Below, one piece after another: positions 30,535 to 39,269 of a stretch of DNA of 50,411 bases. Made by a program: the position numbers and the translations under genes. Below the pieces are notes generated by a model, which was given only the letters and a program-made list of their open reading frames with translations, was not told the DNA's origin and did no database searches. Within the stretch, counting starts at the first letter, position 1; each line of letters opens with the position of its first letter. Source of the stretch: a virus; IMG/VR virus record IMGVR_UViG_3300034082_000990, positions 1-50,411 of that record; one strand, given 5' to 3'.

Positions 30535-31197
30535 ATGTATGAAAAAGAAGAGTTGTTCCCAGGACTTTGGGTATATAGAAATGTAATCACTCCAGAATTA
30601 GATGTAATTAATAGACTTGAGAACGCAATATCCAATTCTAAGGGCATGCATACTTGGAAAGAGGCAACAGTAGGATATAGAGAAAAAATGCCTGACTATA
30701 GAGATTGTGTAGATTTTAAATGGAAAAAGTTTGAAGAAAGCAATCCCCTAGATAAATATAATAAAGATGTAGATGCAATTTGGCAAGATGTGCATGACGT
30801 ACAACTTGTTGCGCTAAACGATTATTCTTCTTTCTACAATATTGAATTAAAATATTGGGAAGCTATGAATTTTATTAAATACGGAGAAGGCCAACACTTC
30901 TCCTATCATTCAGATCATGGATGGTCATACATATCAACAGTATCAATGGTTGCATATATCAATGATGATTATGAAGAGGGTGGTCTAAGATTTGATAAGC
31001 TTGATTTAACTATAAAGCCAAAAGCTGGAGACCTATACATATTCCCATCAACATATCTGTTTTCACATGCTGCCCTCCCAGTAAAATCTGGATTAAAATA
31101 TTCAATTGTTACAATGACAGACTATAACGATGCAACTCATACAGAATCTTTTTACAGACAATTCATGTCTGATAAATCAATGAAAGACGGGTACTGA
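30535..31197 (+). CDS. 2OG-Fe(II) oxygenase (P4H-like)
   Basis: 220 aa. H125-x-D127 (YHSDHGW), YINDDYEEGGLRF at 141-153, KPKAGDLYIFPS at 161-172, distal H178 and K188 in the 2OG-anchor position. Hydroxylation substrate unknown. First oxygenase of the right-hand cluster; shares ATG/TGA overlap with the next gene. Confidence 0.85.
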   Translation: MYEKEELFPGLWVYRNVITPELDVINRLENAISNSKGMHTWKEATVGYREKMPDYRDCVDFKWKKFEESNPLDKYNKDVDAIWQDVHDVQLVALNDYSSFYNIELKYWEAMNFIKYGEGQHFSYHSDHGWSYISTVSMVAYINDDYEEGGLRFDKLDLTIKPKAGDLYIFPSTYLFSHAALPVKSGLKYSIVTMTDYNDATHTESFYRQFMSDKSMKDGY

Positions 31198-31931
31198 TGA
31201 ACTTTGATGTTTATAAAGTTTATCCAAACCAGTCAGCAAATATTCAGCCTTTAGGTGTAAAAAGAGAGTGGATGGATGAAACTTTTGACAAGCATGCATA
31301 TCACTGTTTTCCAGTAAGCCTATCAAATACATTAGGTTGGGGAGTTTCCTTTCCAGTAGATATATCATTTATATGGGATGGAATATCAGACTCCACAGAT
31401 ACACACGTTAAAGTTTTAAAAGGAAACGAATATGTATCAACATCAAGAGCCAACGCAACAATTAGTTTTAATACAAACTTAGTTATAAGAACTGAAGAAG
31501 ATGTTACTATGTTGGCAATGCCAACACCAAATTGGCCTATAGAAGGTGTTTGGCCTTTTACTACATTAATAAGCACTTCATTTTTTAAAGGGGCATTTCC
31601 AATTGCTTGGAGAATAACTAAAGCAAATGAGATCATTACTATTCCAGCAAATACACCAGTTGCAGCAATAATGCCAATTTCTTTGGCAAACTTAAACAAT
31701 TCAGTGGCGGTAATAAAAGGATATAAGGATTTACCAGTAGACTTTTTCCCAAAAGAAGATTATGGCAAAATTGTTAGTGATATTAATAAGTCTGGTAAAT
31801 GGACTGACTTTTATAGAAATGCTGTAGACCATAAAAATAATAAAATAGGATCTCATGAAGTTAAATCCTTAAGATTAAAAAATGACGACACCGCTTTAAA
31901 TGGGCCAGAAGGTTGTGGAATACCAGAATGA
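31197..31931 (+). CDS. DUF6065-like protein, first copy
   Basis: 244 aa. HCFPVSLSNTLGWGVSFPVD and the following beta-rich sequence fit the DUF6065 family (function unknown, often near oxygenase genes in phages). No metal-binding HxD is seen. It overlaps the next gene by ATGA. Perhaps a jelly-roll binding or chaperone partner of the oxygenases. Confidence 0.55.
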   Translation: MNFDVYKVYPNQSANIQPLGVKREWMDETFDKHAYHCFPVSLSNTLGWGVSFPVDISFIWDGISDSTDTHVKVLKGNEYVSTSRANATISFNTNLVIRTEEDVTMLAMPTPNWPIEGVWPFTTLISTSFFKGAFPIAWRITKANEIITIPANTPVAAIMPISLANLNNSVAVIKGYKDLPVDFFPKEDYGKIVSDINKSGKWTDFYRNAVDHKNNKIGSHEVKSLRLKNDDTALNGPEGCGIPE

Positions 31932-32647
31932 ACAAAATAACATTTCACTCAAATAAGCATTACAATGATGTTGAAACAGCACCGTGTCCTACAGCAAAAG
32001 TTATACCAAAATGGTGGCATGATGCAGATATGTACGTAAAAGATTTTTATGGGAATCCAGTTTCTAACGCAACTAAAGATGGTGGCAAAATGCTTAATTT
32101 TAAAGCATGCCCAGCAATGCTAGATACATTTACAACAGGGTATACTTTAGTTACACCATGCGATATAGAGTTTTATCAAAAAAATAATAGGATAAAGGCT
32201 AGGGTTCCATTAAAGTTCGACGACTTTGTAGGAGAAAGACCAGAGTCTGCTGGATTTCAAGTTCCTGCTGGATATGAAAAAAATCATTTTCACTGGTATG
32301 CAAATTGGGCGCCAGAGCTTCCAGAAGGCTATAGCTCTCTTTACATACAACCTATAAATCACTTTGATTTACCATGGCTTACCGTTGGTGGTATAATAGA
32401 TAGTGACAAGGTTACAACATCTGGATTGATACCGTTTTTTATACAAAATGGATTTACTGGAGTCGTGCCTGCTGGAACCCCTTACTTGCAGATAATACCA
32501 TTTAAAAGGGAAGACTGGGAATCAGATTTTATTTTTCATAAACCTGTAACTATTATGAGAAAAGCAGCGGAGACATCAGAAACTTTTAGAACACCAGAAG
32601 GTGGAGTCTATAAGAAAAAATTTTGGACTAGAAGGAGATATAAGTAA
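31928..32647 (+). CDS. DUF6065-like or related protein, second copy
   Basis: 239 aa from ATG 31928 (MNKITFHSNKHYNDVETAPC), chosen for the ATGA overlap; a start at 31913 is less likely. Contains IPKWWHDADMY, FKACPAMLDTFTTGYTLVTP and a C-terminal FKREDW; these motifs recur in hypothetical proteins of aquatic phages. The order of elements (GYTLVTPCDIEF versus GWGVSFPVDISF) mirrors the preceding gene, suggesting an ancient duplication. Confidence 0.5.
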   Translation: MNKITFHSNKHYNDVETAPCPTAKVIPKWWHDADMYVKDFYGNPVSNATKDGGKMLNFKACPAMLDTFTTGYTLVTPCDIEFYQKNNRIKARVPLKFDDFVGERPESAGFQVPAGYEKNHFHWYANWAPELPEGYSSLYIQPINHFDLPWLTVGGIIDSDKVTTSGLIPFFIQNGFTGVVPAGTPYLQIIPFKREDWESDFIFHKPVTIMRKAAETSETFRTPEGGVYKKKFWTRRRYK

Positions 32648-32648
32648 A

Positions 32649-33338
32649 ATGGAAAATAGATTAAATACTAATAACACTCACGACTACAGATCATTGGGCT
32701 CTATAACTCCTTCTGGATTTTATGGCGCAGGCCCAGAAAATATTGTAGAGCTAAAGAATTTTTTAACGGATGAAGAAAGAGTAAGGCTGACAAACTTTGC
32801 TAGAAATAACACAACATGGGATATTACTGATTCTCATGTCAATGAAAATGGCACAGTTATATATGATGCTAATGCTTGGCACGATAGAGTTTGCACACGC
32901 AGATCTATGGAGATTTCTGCAGAACCATCTATAGTCGGTGTTGTGGACAATTTGATAGCAAGACTACAGGTTGAAGTAGAAAAGTTTTTTAATGTTAAGG
33001 TTCAGGCAACTGGCCCAGCTATTGTGAGATGGCCTGTTGGAGCAAGACAAGACCCTCATGCAGATAAAGAGCTCCACGAGGGGCCAGATGCTGGTACGCC
33101 AAATGATTTCCCTCATTATGATATAGCATCATTATTTTATTTTAACGATGACTATGAGGGCGGCGAATTGTTTTTCCCAGTTCAAGGAATAGAGTTTAAG
33201 CCAGTCGGTGGATCAGCTTATTTTTTCCCAGGTGATAAAAATTATATCCATGGGGTCAGGCCCGTTATTGCTGGAGGAAGATACACGTCCCCATTCTTTT
33301 GGCAGATACTTGAGCATACTGGAGACCGAAAGCCATGA
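32649..33338 (+). CDS. 2OG-Fe(II) oxygenase (P4H-like)
   Basis: 229 aa from ATG 32649 with AAGGAG upstream; a longer frame starts at 32601 without a ribosome site. H137-x-D139 (DPHADK), YFNDDYEGGELFFP at 164-177, H201 and R211 (GGRYTSPFFW). Complete catalytic set. Closest to classical prolyl 4-hydroxylase catalytic domains in this operon. ATGA overlap with the next gene. Confidence 0.88.
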   Translation: MENRLNTNNTHDYRSLGSITPSGFYGAGPENIVELKNFLTDEERVRLTNFARNNTTWDITDSHVNENGTVIYDANAWHDRVCTRRSMEISAEPSIVGVVDNLIARLQVEVEKFFNVKVQATGPAIVRWPVGARQDPHADKELHEGPDAGTPNDFPHYDIASLFYFNDDYEGGELFFPVQGIEFKPVGGSAYFFPGDKNYIHGVRPVIAGGRYTSPFFWQILEHTGDRKP

Positions 33339-34189
33339 ATCTACAATACAAAGAAATATACCCAAAGATATGGGTTTTTAAAAATCCATGGAAAGACATT
33401 GATTTACTAACACAAACAATTATTGACTCTGAGCAAAACCCAGAAGGGTCTGCTTTAAACTGGCATGGATGGTACACATTTGGCAAGGAAGCCGATCAAT
33501 TTGATTATTCAGTTTCTTCGTCTGAAAGAACCCAGATGGAAAAAGGTTTCTGGGATGAAATAATTGAAGTGTTTAACAAAACAACAAATCAGTATGCGGA
33601 AACATTTGGTGTTCCAATTGATTCAGAGGCTCAGGTTTTTAATGAAGAAGAAGATTCAATGACACAGCTATGGAAAAGAATGGGGCCTTCTATATGTAAA
33701 TATGAGGTAGATGGCGGAATAGAAGACTCTGACTTTGCTATGCATGTTCACACTGATTATCAAAAAGATTATCATGATTTTAGAGGATATAAATTTACAT
33801 TTACATGTACGATGTATTTAAACGGAGATTATGAAGGCGGAGGACTTACATTTTTAGTAGACAATAAAACTCTTTACTATAAGCCAGAAAAAGGTGACAT
33901 ATTGTTGTTCCCAGCAGGTGACCCAGACTTTCTTTCCGATGCTGGTCAATTTTATATGCACGGTGTTGAAAAAGTAAAGGGGTCACCTAAGTATTTTATA
34001 AGAAATCACTGGGTTAGGTTTTATCCTGGATCAGAAGAGTGGCTAAAAAATGAAAAGCTTTATGGTAAAGAAATATGGAAAGAAATGGAAATTGCCAGGA
34101 CTAAAGAAGAAAGAAGATCTGGAGTATATCAAACAATAGATTATGAAGAAATGAAAAAGCTAGAAAGGATTAGTTTAAATGACATTTAA
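33335..34189 (+). CDS. 2OG-Fe(II) oxygenase (P4H-like)
   Basis: 284 aa. H139-x-D141 (VHTDYQ), YLNGDYEGGGLTF at 161-173, KPEKGDILLFPAG, H209, and K219 or R223. A 55-residue charged C-terminal helix follows the core. Overlaps the following gene by 11 bases. Confidence 0.85.
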   Translation: MNLQYKEIYPKIWVFKNPWKDIDLLTQTIIDSEQNPEGSALNWHGWYTFGKEADQFDYSVSSSERTQMEKGFWDEIIEVFNKTTNQYAETFGVPIDSEAQVFNEEEDSMTQLWKRMGPSICKYEVDGGIEDSDFAMHVHTDYQKDYHDFRGYKFTFTCTMYLNGDYEGGGLTFLVDNKTLYYKPEKGDILLFPAGDPDFLSDAGQFYMHGVEKVKGSPKYFIRNHWVRFYPGSEEWLKNEKLYGKEIWKEMEIARTKEERRSGVYQTIDYEEMKKLERISLNDI

Positions 34190-34943
34190 TTTAGAAAATC
34201 AAAATCGTGTAAAAGAAGACATTGTGTTTTTTGAAAATTTTCTTAGTCCAGAAGATTGTGAAAGAGTTATTAAATATTGGGAGCATTCCGTAGAAAAAGG
34301 AACTCTTCCATGGGCACCTATATCATTCTACGACTCATTTGCATCTAATCTGCCAGACGATGAAGATAAAGAAAAGTTTGGTTTAGCACCTGATTTTTTT
34401 ACTACTCTTCAGGATAAAATTCAGGAAGCTACAGAAATATGCAGAGGAGACAAGCTAAGGCTTGTCAGCTATCATGCACAGAAATGGGTGGAAGGTGCAT
34501 ATGCAGGATACCATTCAGATAATACACCAATAGATTCTCCAGAGTACAATTCGTTTGAAAGAAGTAAGTGGGCAGCATTTCTTTATCTAAATGACGATTT
34601 TGAAGGCGGAGTTCTAAACTTTAGAGATCATGATATTTCTTTGCAACCTAAAACTGGAATGCTAGCGGCATTTGCTGGCGGTCACCATAACATTCACGAA
34701 GTTCAGATGATTACCAAGGGTACTAGATTAACAATAGGATCATTTTGGGACAATGAAGAGGTTACTTACAGCGAAGAAAAGCAGGCTTTATGGGAAACCG
34801 ATATTGCAGAGCAAAGAAAAAGACAGGCAGAAGACGCCGAGCTTTGGGCAGCACTTAAAGAAAAAGGCGAAAGATTGAGACCAGGCCCAGATCAAACTGC
34901 TAAAAAAGATGTGGCTTTAAAAATTGAGGGGGAATATAAATGA
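34179..34943 (+). CDS. 2OG-Fe(II) oxygenase (P4H-like)
   Basis: 254 aa. H112-x-D114 (YHSDNT), YLNDDFEGGVLNF at 136-148, QPKTGMLAAFAGG, H173 and R183 (TRLTIGSFW). C-terminal 60 residues are a charged helix. ATGA overlap with the next gene. Full catalytic set. Confidence 0.87.
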   Translation: MTFNLENQNRVKEDIVFFENFLSPEDCERVIKYWEHSVEKGTLPWAPISFYDSFASNLPDDEDKEKFGLAPDFFTTLQDKIQEATEICRGDKLRLVSYHAQKWVEGAYAGYHSDNTPIDSPEYNSFERSKWAAFLYLNDDFEGGVLNFRDHDISLQPKTGMLAAFAGGHHNIHEVQMITKGTRLTIGSFWDNEEVTYSEEKQALWETDIAEQRKRQAEDAELWAALKEKGERLRPGPDQTAKKDVALKIEGEYK

Positions 34944-35749
34944 TAAAAACAACTGTGTTAGAAAATGGAATGATTAGGGAAGAACTTCACCCTCAAGTAT
35001 ATTATTATAAAAATGCAATACCTAACGTAAAAGAGTGGCTAGAACTTGTAAACGATTCTGAAAATAATCCAGATATGTACCCCGTATTAACTCCATGGAA
35101 TCAGTGGGACGTAGATGAGAACAGGTCTATGGGGCACCCATATGTTTATGGTTATAAAAAACTATGTCTCTTAAATAGCGTCTACAATATAGACAAAGAC
35201 GTTTCGGAAGAAACAAAGGAAGCGTTTATTAAAATAAGAGACCCACTGTTTAATGCTATACGAGCTGTGTGCGAAGATTATAAAAAAGAGCAAAATATAC
35301 AAGAAGAATTAATACTATTAGAACAATTTGGAGTTCACAGATATCGTTCTGGAAAGTTTATGGGAGTTCACCATGATTCTCAAGAAGGAGATACACGACT
35401 ACTTTATTCATTAGTTGTTTGGCCAAATGATGATTACGAAGGCGGCGAGCTTTCTTTTTCTATTAAAAATGGTGTACTGACTGGTACAGAAAGTGCTCTT
35501 TTTGCAGACATTGATGATCCTAGAAATGAGGGCCAATATGATTTTTTCATTAAGCCTGAAGCTGGAAGCATTGTAATATTCCCTTCACCATCTCCATTTA
35601 GTCATACTGCACATGAGGTAAAATCTGGATGGAAATACATGTTGCCAATGTTTTGGATAGACCCATCTGGAGAAGATGTTCTTTTTAAGCAAGACCCAGA
35701 CTTTAAGCTAGAATTTGTGTATCCAGATAAAGAGGATCTATTTAAATGA
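34940..35749 (+). CDS. 2OG-Fe(II) oxygenase (P4H-like), tandem copy A
   Basis: 269 aa. H144-x-D146 (VHHDSQEGD), NDDYEGGELSFSI near 163-175, KPEAGSIVIFPS, SHTAH with H222/H225 and K232. Compared with its neighbours it carries an insertion (residues ~176-200) inside the beta-helix. Same residue numbering as the next gene, so the two are tandem duplicates. Confidence 0.87.
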   Translation: MIKTTVLENGMIREELHPQVYYYKNAIPNVKEWLELVNDSENNPDMYPVLTPWNQWDVDENRSMGHPYVYGYKKLCLLNSVYNIDKDVSEETKEAFIKIRDPLFNAIRAVCEDYKKEQNIQEELILLEQFGVHRYRSGKFMGVHHDSQEGDTRLLYSLVVWPNDDYEGGELSFSIKNGVLTGTESALFADIDDPRNEGQYDFFIKPEAGSIVIFPSPSPFSHTAHEVKSGWKYMLPMFWIDPSGEDVLFKQDPDFKLEFVYPDKEDLFK

Positions 35750-36507
35750 TTGACAATGGTATAATTAGAGATAAATTAGAAGGAGCACAAATGATATCTG
35801 AAAAATTGCATGAAAAGGTTTACTACTACAAGAATGTTGTTTCTGACCCAAAGCACCTAGTTAGTTTGATTGAAAGAACAGACTCTGAAAACTATTCAAA
35901 GTTTGTTACACCTTGGGAAGAGTGGGGTGCCTGCAGTGGAGAAATGTATATCTACGGACAGCACAAGAGAATTAAATACCTAAAGCTAGATGAACTTTTA
36001 GAAAAATGTCCAAAAGATATTTTAGAAGATGCTAAGTATATTTTTACTGAAATTTTTGACGGCATGAAAAAGGTTTGTTTGGATTATGCAGAAAAGGTGG
36101 ATGAAAAGTCTAAGCTAATTTTAATGACAGATACTGCTATTAAGCGTTACGAGACTGGTACTTTTATGGGCTCTCATTTTGACCAGCAAGAAGGGGACAA
36201 AAGATTAAAGTATTCTTTAGTTATGTACCTTAATGATGACTACGAGGGCGGAGAGCTTTCATTTAGCATTAGAGACGGAGTTCTTACTTCAACCGACTAT
36301 GCAGCCTCAGAAGATATTGAAGATGATAGAAACAAAGAAAGAATTACTTTTTCAATAAAGCCAGAGGCGGGAAGCGTAATAATCTTCCCATCAGAACCAC
36401 CATATAGTCATACAGCACATTTAGTAAAAAGCGGATTCAAATACATGGTTCCGTCATTTTGGTTGAATAAAGGCTCATTTGTTGACGGAGTCTTTGTTCC
36501 AGAATAA
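35746..36507 (+). CDS. 2OG-Fe(II) oxygenase (P4H-like), tandem copy B
   Basis: 253 aa from ATG 35746 (ATGA overlap); ATG 35791 with AGAAGGAG is a strong alternative start. H144-x-D146 (SHFDQQEGD), LNDDYEGGELSFSI, KPEAGSVIIFPS, H222/H225 and K232, all at the positions of copy A. Even the N-terminal NGIIRDKL matches NGMIREEL of copy A. Confidence 0.87.
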   Translation: MIDNGIIRDKLEGAQMISEKLHEKVYYYKNVVSDPKHLVSLIERTDSENYSKFVTPWEEWGACSGEMYIYGQHKRIKYLKLDELLEKCPKDILEDAKYIFTEIFDGMKKVCLDYAEKVDEKSKLILMTDTAIKRYETGTFMGSHFDQQEGDKRLKYSLVMYLNDDYEGGELSFSIRDGVLTSTDYAASEDIEDDRNKERITFSIKPEAGSVIIFPSEPPYSHTAHLVKSGFKYMVPSFWLNKGSFVDGVFVPE

Positions 36508-36518
36508 AGGGTTTTAAA

Positions 36519-37073
36519 ATGGCAATGTATGTTTTTCAAGAGTTATCTCCAAAAGTTTTTTACTTCACCTATTGTCTTCAAGAGATTGGCAACTATATAC
36601 AGTTTATTGAAGAAACGGAAGACGATTCAAAAACAAATAGATCTCTTATAGGAAAGTGGTCTCATAAAGAATCTTATTCTGAAAAAAATATTTCTTCAGA
36701 TCTATCTGGACAAAATGATGTAGTAGACACCAGAAGCCTTTTTGTAATCAATAACCTAAAGGCAACATTCCATCATTGTTTTACTCAGTACAAGCTATAC
36801 AATAATATAGAAGAGCCTGTAAACCTAAACACAGATTACTCTATTCGTAAGTACTACGAAAACTTTGAAGATAGTGATTTGCCTCATGGTAAATATACAG
36901 CAAAAATGTATATAAATTGTTCTTATGATGGTGGAGAAATTGAGATTCCCAATTCAAATAAAAAGATAAAGCCAGAAGCAGGCAGCATGTTGATATATCC
37001 TTCAGATTACAATATAAAGTCTTTGCCAGGGGTCAATAACTCTAGATATGTCGCAACAGGATATTGGGTTTAA
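36519..37073 (+). CDS. Degenerate 2OG-oxygenase-fold protein without metal ligands
   Basis: 184 aa, starts MAMYVFQELSPKVFYFTYCL. The core pattern remains (Y-D-G-G-E-I-E-I at 136-143, KPEAGSMLIYPSD at 151-163, SRYVATGYW with R176), but the H-x-D pair is replaced by the segment ENFEDSD and the distal His region reads YNIKSLPG. It is intact and in frame, so it is probably a non-catalytic partner or binding protein rather than a decayed gene. Confidence 0.7.
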   Translation: MAMYVFQELSPKVFYFTYCLQEIGNYIQFIEETEDDSKTNRSLIGKWSHKESYSEKNISSDLSGQNDVVDTRSLFVINNLKATFHHCFTQYKLYNNIEEPVNLNTDYSIRKYYENFEDSDLPHGKYTAKMYINCSYDGGEIEIPNSNKKIKPEAGSMLIYPSDYNIKSLPGVNNSRYVATGYWV

Positions 37074-37091
37074 CACTCTTTCTGCTATAAT
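37064..37091 (+). promoter_or_regulatory. Leaderless promoter of the LamG gene
   Basis: TTGGGT, 16 bases, TATAAT (37086-37091), ATG 7 bases later at 37098. Confidence 0.65.
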
Positions 37092-37097
37092 TAAAAT

Positions 37098-38861
37098 ATG
37101 TCCTACTATATAGATGTGGTAAAAGATTCACCAATTGGCTTGTGGAAACTAGATGAGTCATCTGGCTCAGTGGCCTATGATATTTCTGGTTGTGGCAATC
37201 ATGCATCTTATATCGGTCAAATATCTAAAGCGGGTATGCCTATAGTTTCTGGCGGTGCACATTCAAATAAGATTGACACATCTAACTATATTCAGTTTAC
37301 CATGTCAAAGGATTTTTCTGGAACAACTGGCACAGGTGGATTTGGAACATTTGATACCTATGATAATGATTTTTCCATTGAAGCTTGGATACACCCAAAA
37401 ACAATTACATCTTTGACTCCAATCTTAGCAGACTCCAACGGAATTGGTTTATATTGGGATAATGGAAATATTGTTTTTAAATTAGAGTCAGAGCGAATAG
37501 ATTATTCTGTTCCAAACCCAAACAGAGTTCTTCATGTTGTTGGAGTGTACTCTGTAAACTCAATGAGCCTATATCTAAATGGTGTTTTAGTGGCTACACA
37601 ATCAATATCAATTAGGTTTTCGAATACAAGTATTTCTTTGTTATCTGGACCTGCACTGTCTGGAGAATATTTTTTAATTGATTGTCCAGCCGTCTACAGA
37701 TATGCTTTACCTCAAAGAGCAATATTATCTCACTACAATAATTTATTTTTAAATAATGATGAGCAGGTGTCGGTACCAGACCTAGGTGAGTTATTTAAAG
37801 CTGGAGAAAGATATCAAGAAGTAGAAACTAAGTATGTTTATCCAGCTCAAGTAGCATGGGATACTCTTATCTATGATAATAATGCTCTTTCTTATAGCAA
37901 AAATAATAATAGCATTTATTTAAATTCAGGATTTACTTCTGGAGAATTTGTAGAAGATATGGTTTTGAATATAACAAAAAACTATGTATCCTCTAAGATT
38001 GACTGGGTTGCTTCCAGCGGAGTCTCTGTTTATGTTTCTGAAACTTCTGATTCTGGTCCGTGGACACTTTGCGTAAATGGATCTTCTATACCAGGATTTA
38101 CTCAAGGTTCTAGCTTTTCCTCAACAAAGATTCTATATTTTAAATTTGTTTTTAGTTCTACAAATTCAGATGTATATTTACCAGAACTATACTCATTAAA
38201 AATTTATTTTTATTCTACAAAAAAAATGTTAGGGCACAGCGGTGGCAGTACTCTTTCTATATCTCAGCCAACAAGCGGGTCTATTTGGGATATAGATATA
38301 GCAAACGACAGTTACCCTATAAGACTTAGAGAAAGCAAAAGCGGGATAAGACCAAAATCTTCAGCATTCTATATTGATGCAATAAGCGAAAATAGAAATG
38401 TTGAAATGATATTTACTCCAAAATCTTTATCTAGCGGGCATCTAATATTTAATAAAACTGGATCTGTTGAGACAGCATTATCGTGGGCGGCAGGCGGAGC
38501 AATAACAAAGTCTAATATTAGCAATTTATATATAAATGGGCAGGACGCCTCATCTGCTACAAACATATCATCTTACCTATATATAGGAGAGCCAAACTAT
38601 ATACTAATAAAAACATCTAGTAATATAACTGGGCAAATATGGTTTAATGGTAAACAGTTATTGGGTGTAAGATCTGGTGTATTAGACGATAATTTATATC
38701 AAAATATAGCTTTGTATGCCAACCCGTCAATTAGCCATCAAGAACATTATGACCTATATATTGGAAAATCTGCCTCTATTGCTCAAGGATCGTCCATGGA
38801 GATGACAGAAGAGTCGGTGGCAACCTACTCTAGAGACAGAATTTTGTTCCAGGTAATATAG
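37098..38861 (+). CDS. LamG/concanavalin-like structural protein
   Basis: 587 aa. Residues ~10-215 form a LamG-like jelly roll: GLWKLDESSG at the start, DNDFSIEAWIHPK, then SMSLYLNGVLV and QRAILSHYNN. The middle and C-terminal parts are beta-rich, with a second LamG-like half (ISENRNVEMIFTPKSL, YLYIGEPNYIL). Such domains bind carbohydrates; here likely a virion protein for receptor or cell-wall binding. Leaderless promoter, own unit. Confidence 0.7.
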   Translation: MSYYIDVVKDSPIGLWKLDESSGSVAYDISGCGNHASYIGQISKAGMPIVSGGAHSNKIDTSNYIQFTMSKDFSGTTGTGGFGTFDTYDNDFSIEAWIHPKTITSLTPILADSNGIGLYWDNGNIVFKLESERIDYSVPNPNRVLHVVGVYSVNSMSLYLNGVLVATQSISIRFSNTSISLLSGPALSGEYFLIDCPAVYRYALPQRAILSHYNNLFLNNDEQVSVPDLGELFKAGERYQEVETKYVYPAQVAWDTLIYDNNALSYSKNNNSIYLNSGFTSGEFVEDMVLNITKNYVSSKIDWVASSGVSVYVSETSDSGPWTLCVNGSSIPGFTQGSSFSSTKILYFKFVFSSTNSDVYLPELYSLKIYFYSTKKMLGHSGGSTLSISQPTSGSIWDIDIANDSYPIRLRESKSGIRPKSSAFYIDAISENRNVEMIFTPKSLSSGHLIFNKTGSVETALSWAAGGAITKSNISNLYINGQDASSATNISSYLYIGEPNYILIKTSSNITGQIWFNGKQLLGVRSGVLDDNLYQNIALYANPSISHQEHYDLYIGKSASIAQGSSMEMTEESVATYSRDRILFQVI

Positions 38862-38884
38862 TTTTGTCATCTTGAGTGACAAAA
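38862..38884. terminator. Hairpin terminator
   Basis: TTTTGTCA/TGACAAAA, 8-base arms, 7-base loop, starting at the stop codon of the LamG gene. Confidence 0.6.
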
Positions 38885-38887
38885 AGC

Positions 38888-38916
38888 TGGACTTGTAGAC
38901 ATAAAGATGGTAAAAT
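38888..38916 (+). promoter_or_regulatory. Promoter of the head module, near-leaderless
   Basis: TGGACT, 17 bases, TAAAAT; ATG 38925 follows the -10 by 8 bases. Confidence 0.55.
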
Positions 38917-38924
38917 AATTAACT

Positions 38925-39269
38925 ATGGACATAAAAAGAATTAATGCTCAAATGAAATCTGGCGATACCAGATTAGGTGTCTATGTTTGGGAAATGCCAG
39001 ACGGTAGATGGGTTGGAGACGAAGACAATAACTTCCTTTCCATAGCATCTATGATTGGCAATAAAGAAAGAATTGCTTTGCTTGCTTCAGCTGTAGCACA
39101 CTATGGAATAGATGTTGGGCAGCCTAAGTTTATTGAGGGAAGCAGACAAATTGATGATGAAGAGTTTGAGTATCAAAAGCAAAGATTAAGATGGGGTCTT
39201 ACTCCAGATCCTTTGGATATTAGCGTACATAAAGAAGAAATGGCTAAGCTGAATGGTGGTAAAAAATGA
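38925..39269 (+). CDS. Conserved hypothetical protein upstream of portal (114 aa)
   Basis: Starts MDIKRINAQMKSGDTRLGVY; VWEMPDGRWVGDEDNNFL is a recognisable stretch found in phage proteins next to portal genes. Helical C-terminus. ATGA overlap with the portal gene. Possible head-assembly factor, unproven. Confidence 0.65.
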   Translation: MDIKRINAQMKSGDTRLGVYVWEMPDGRWVGDEDNNFLSIASMIGNKERIALLASAVAHYGIDVGQPKFIEGSRQIDDEEFEYQKQRLRWGLTPDPLDISVHKEEMAKLNGGKK

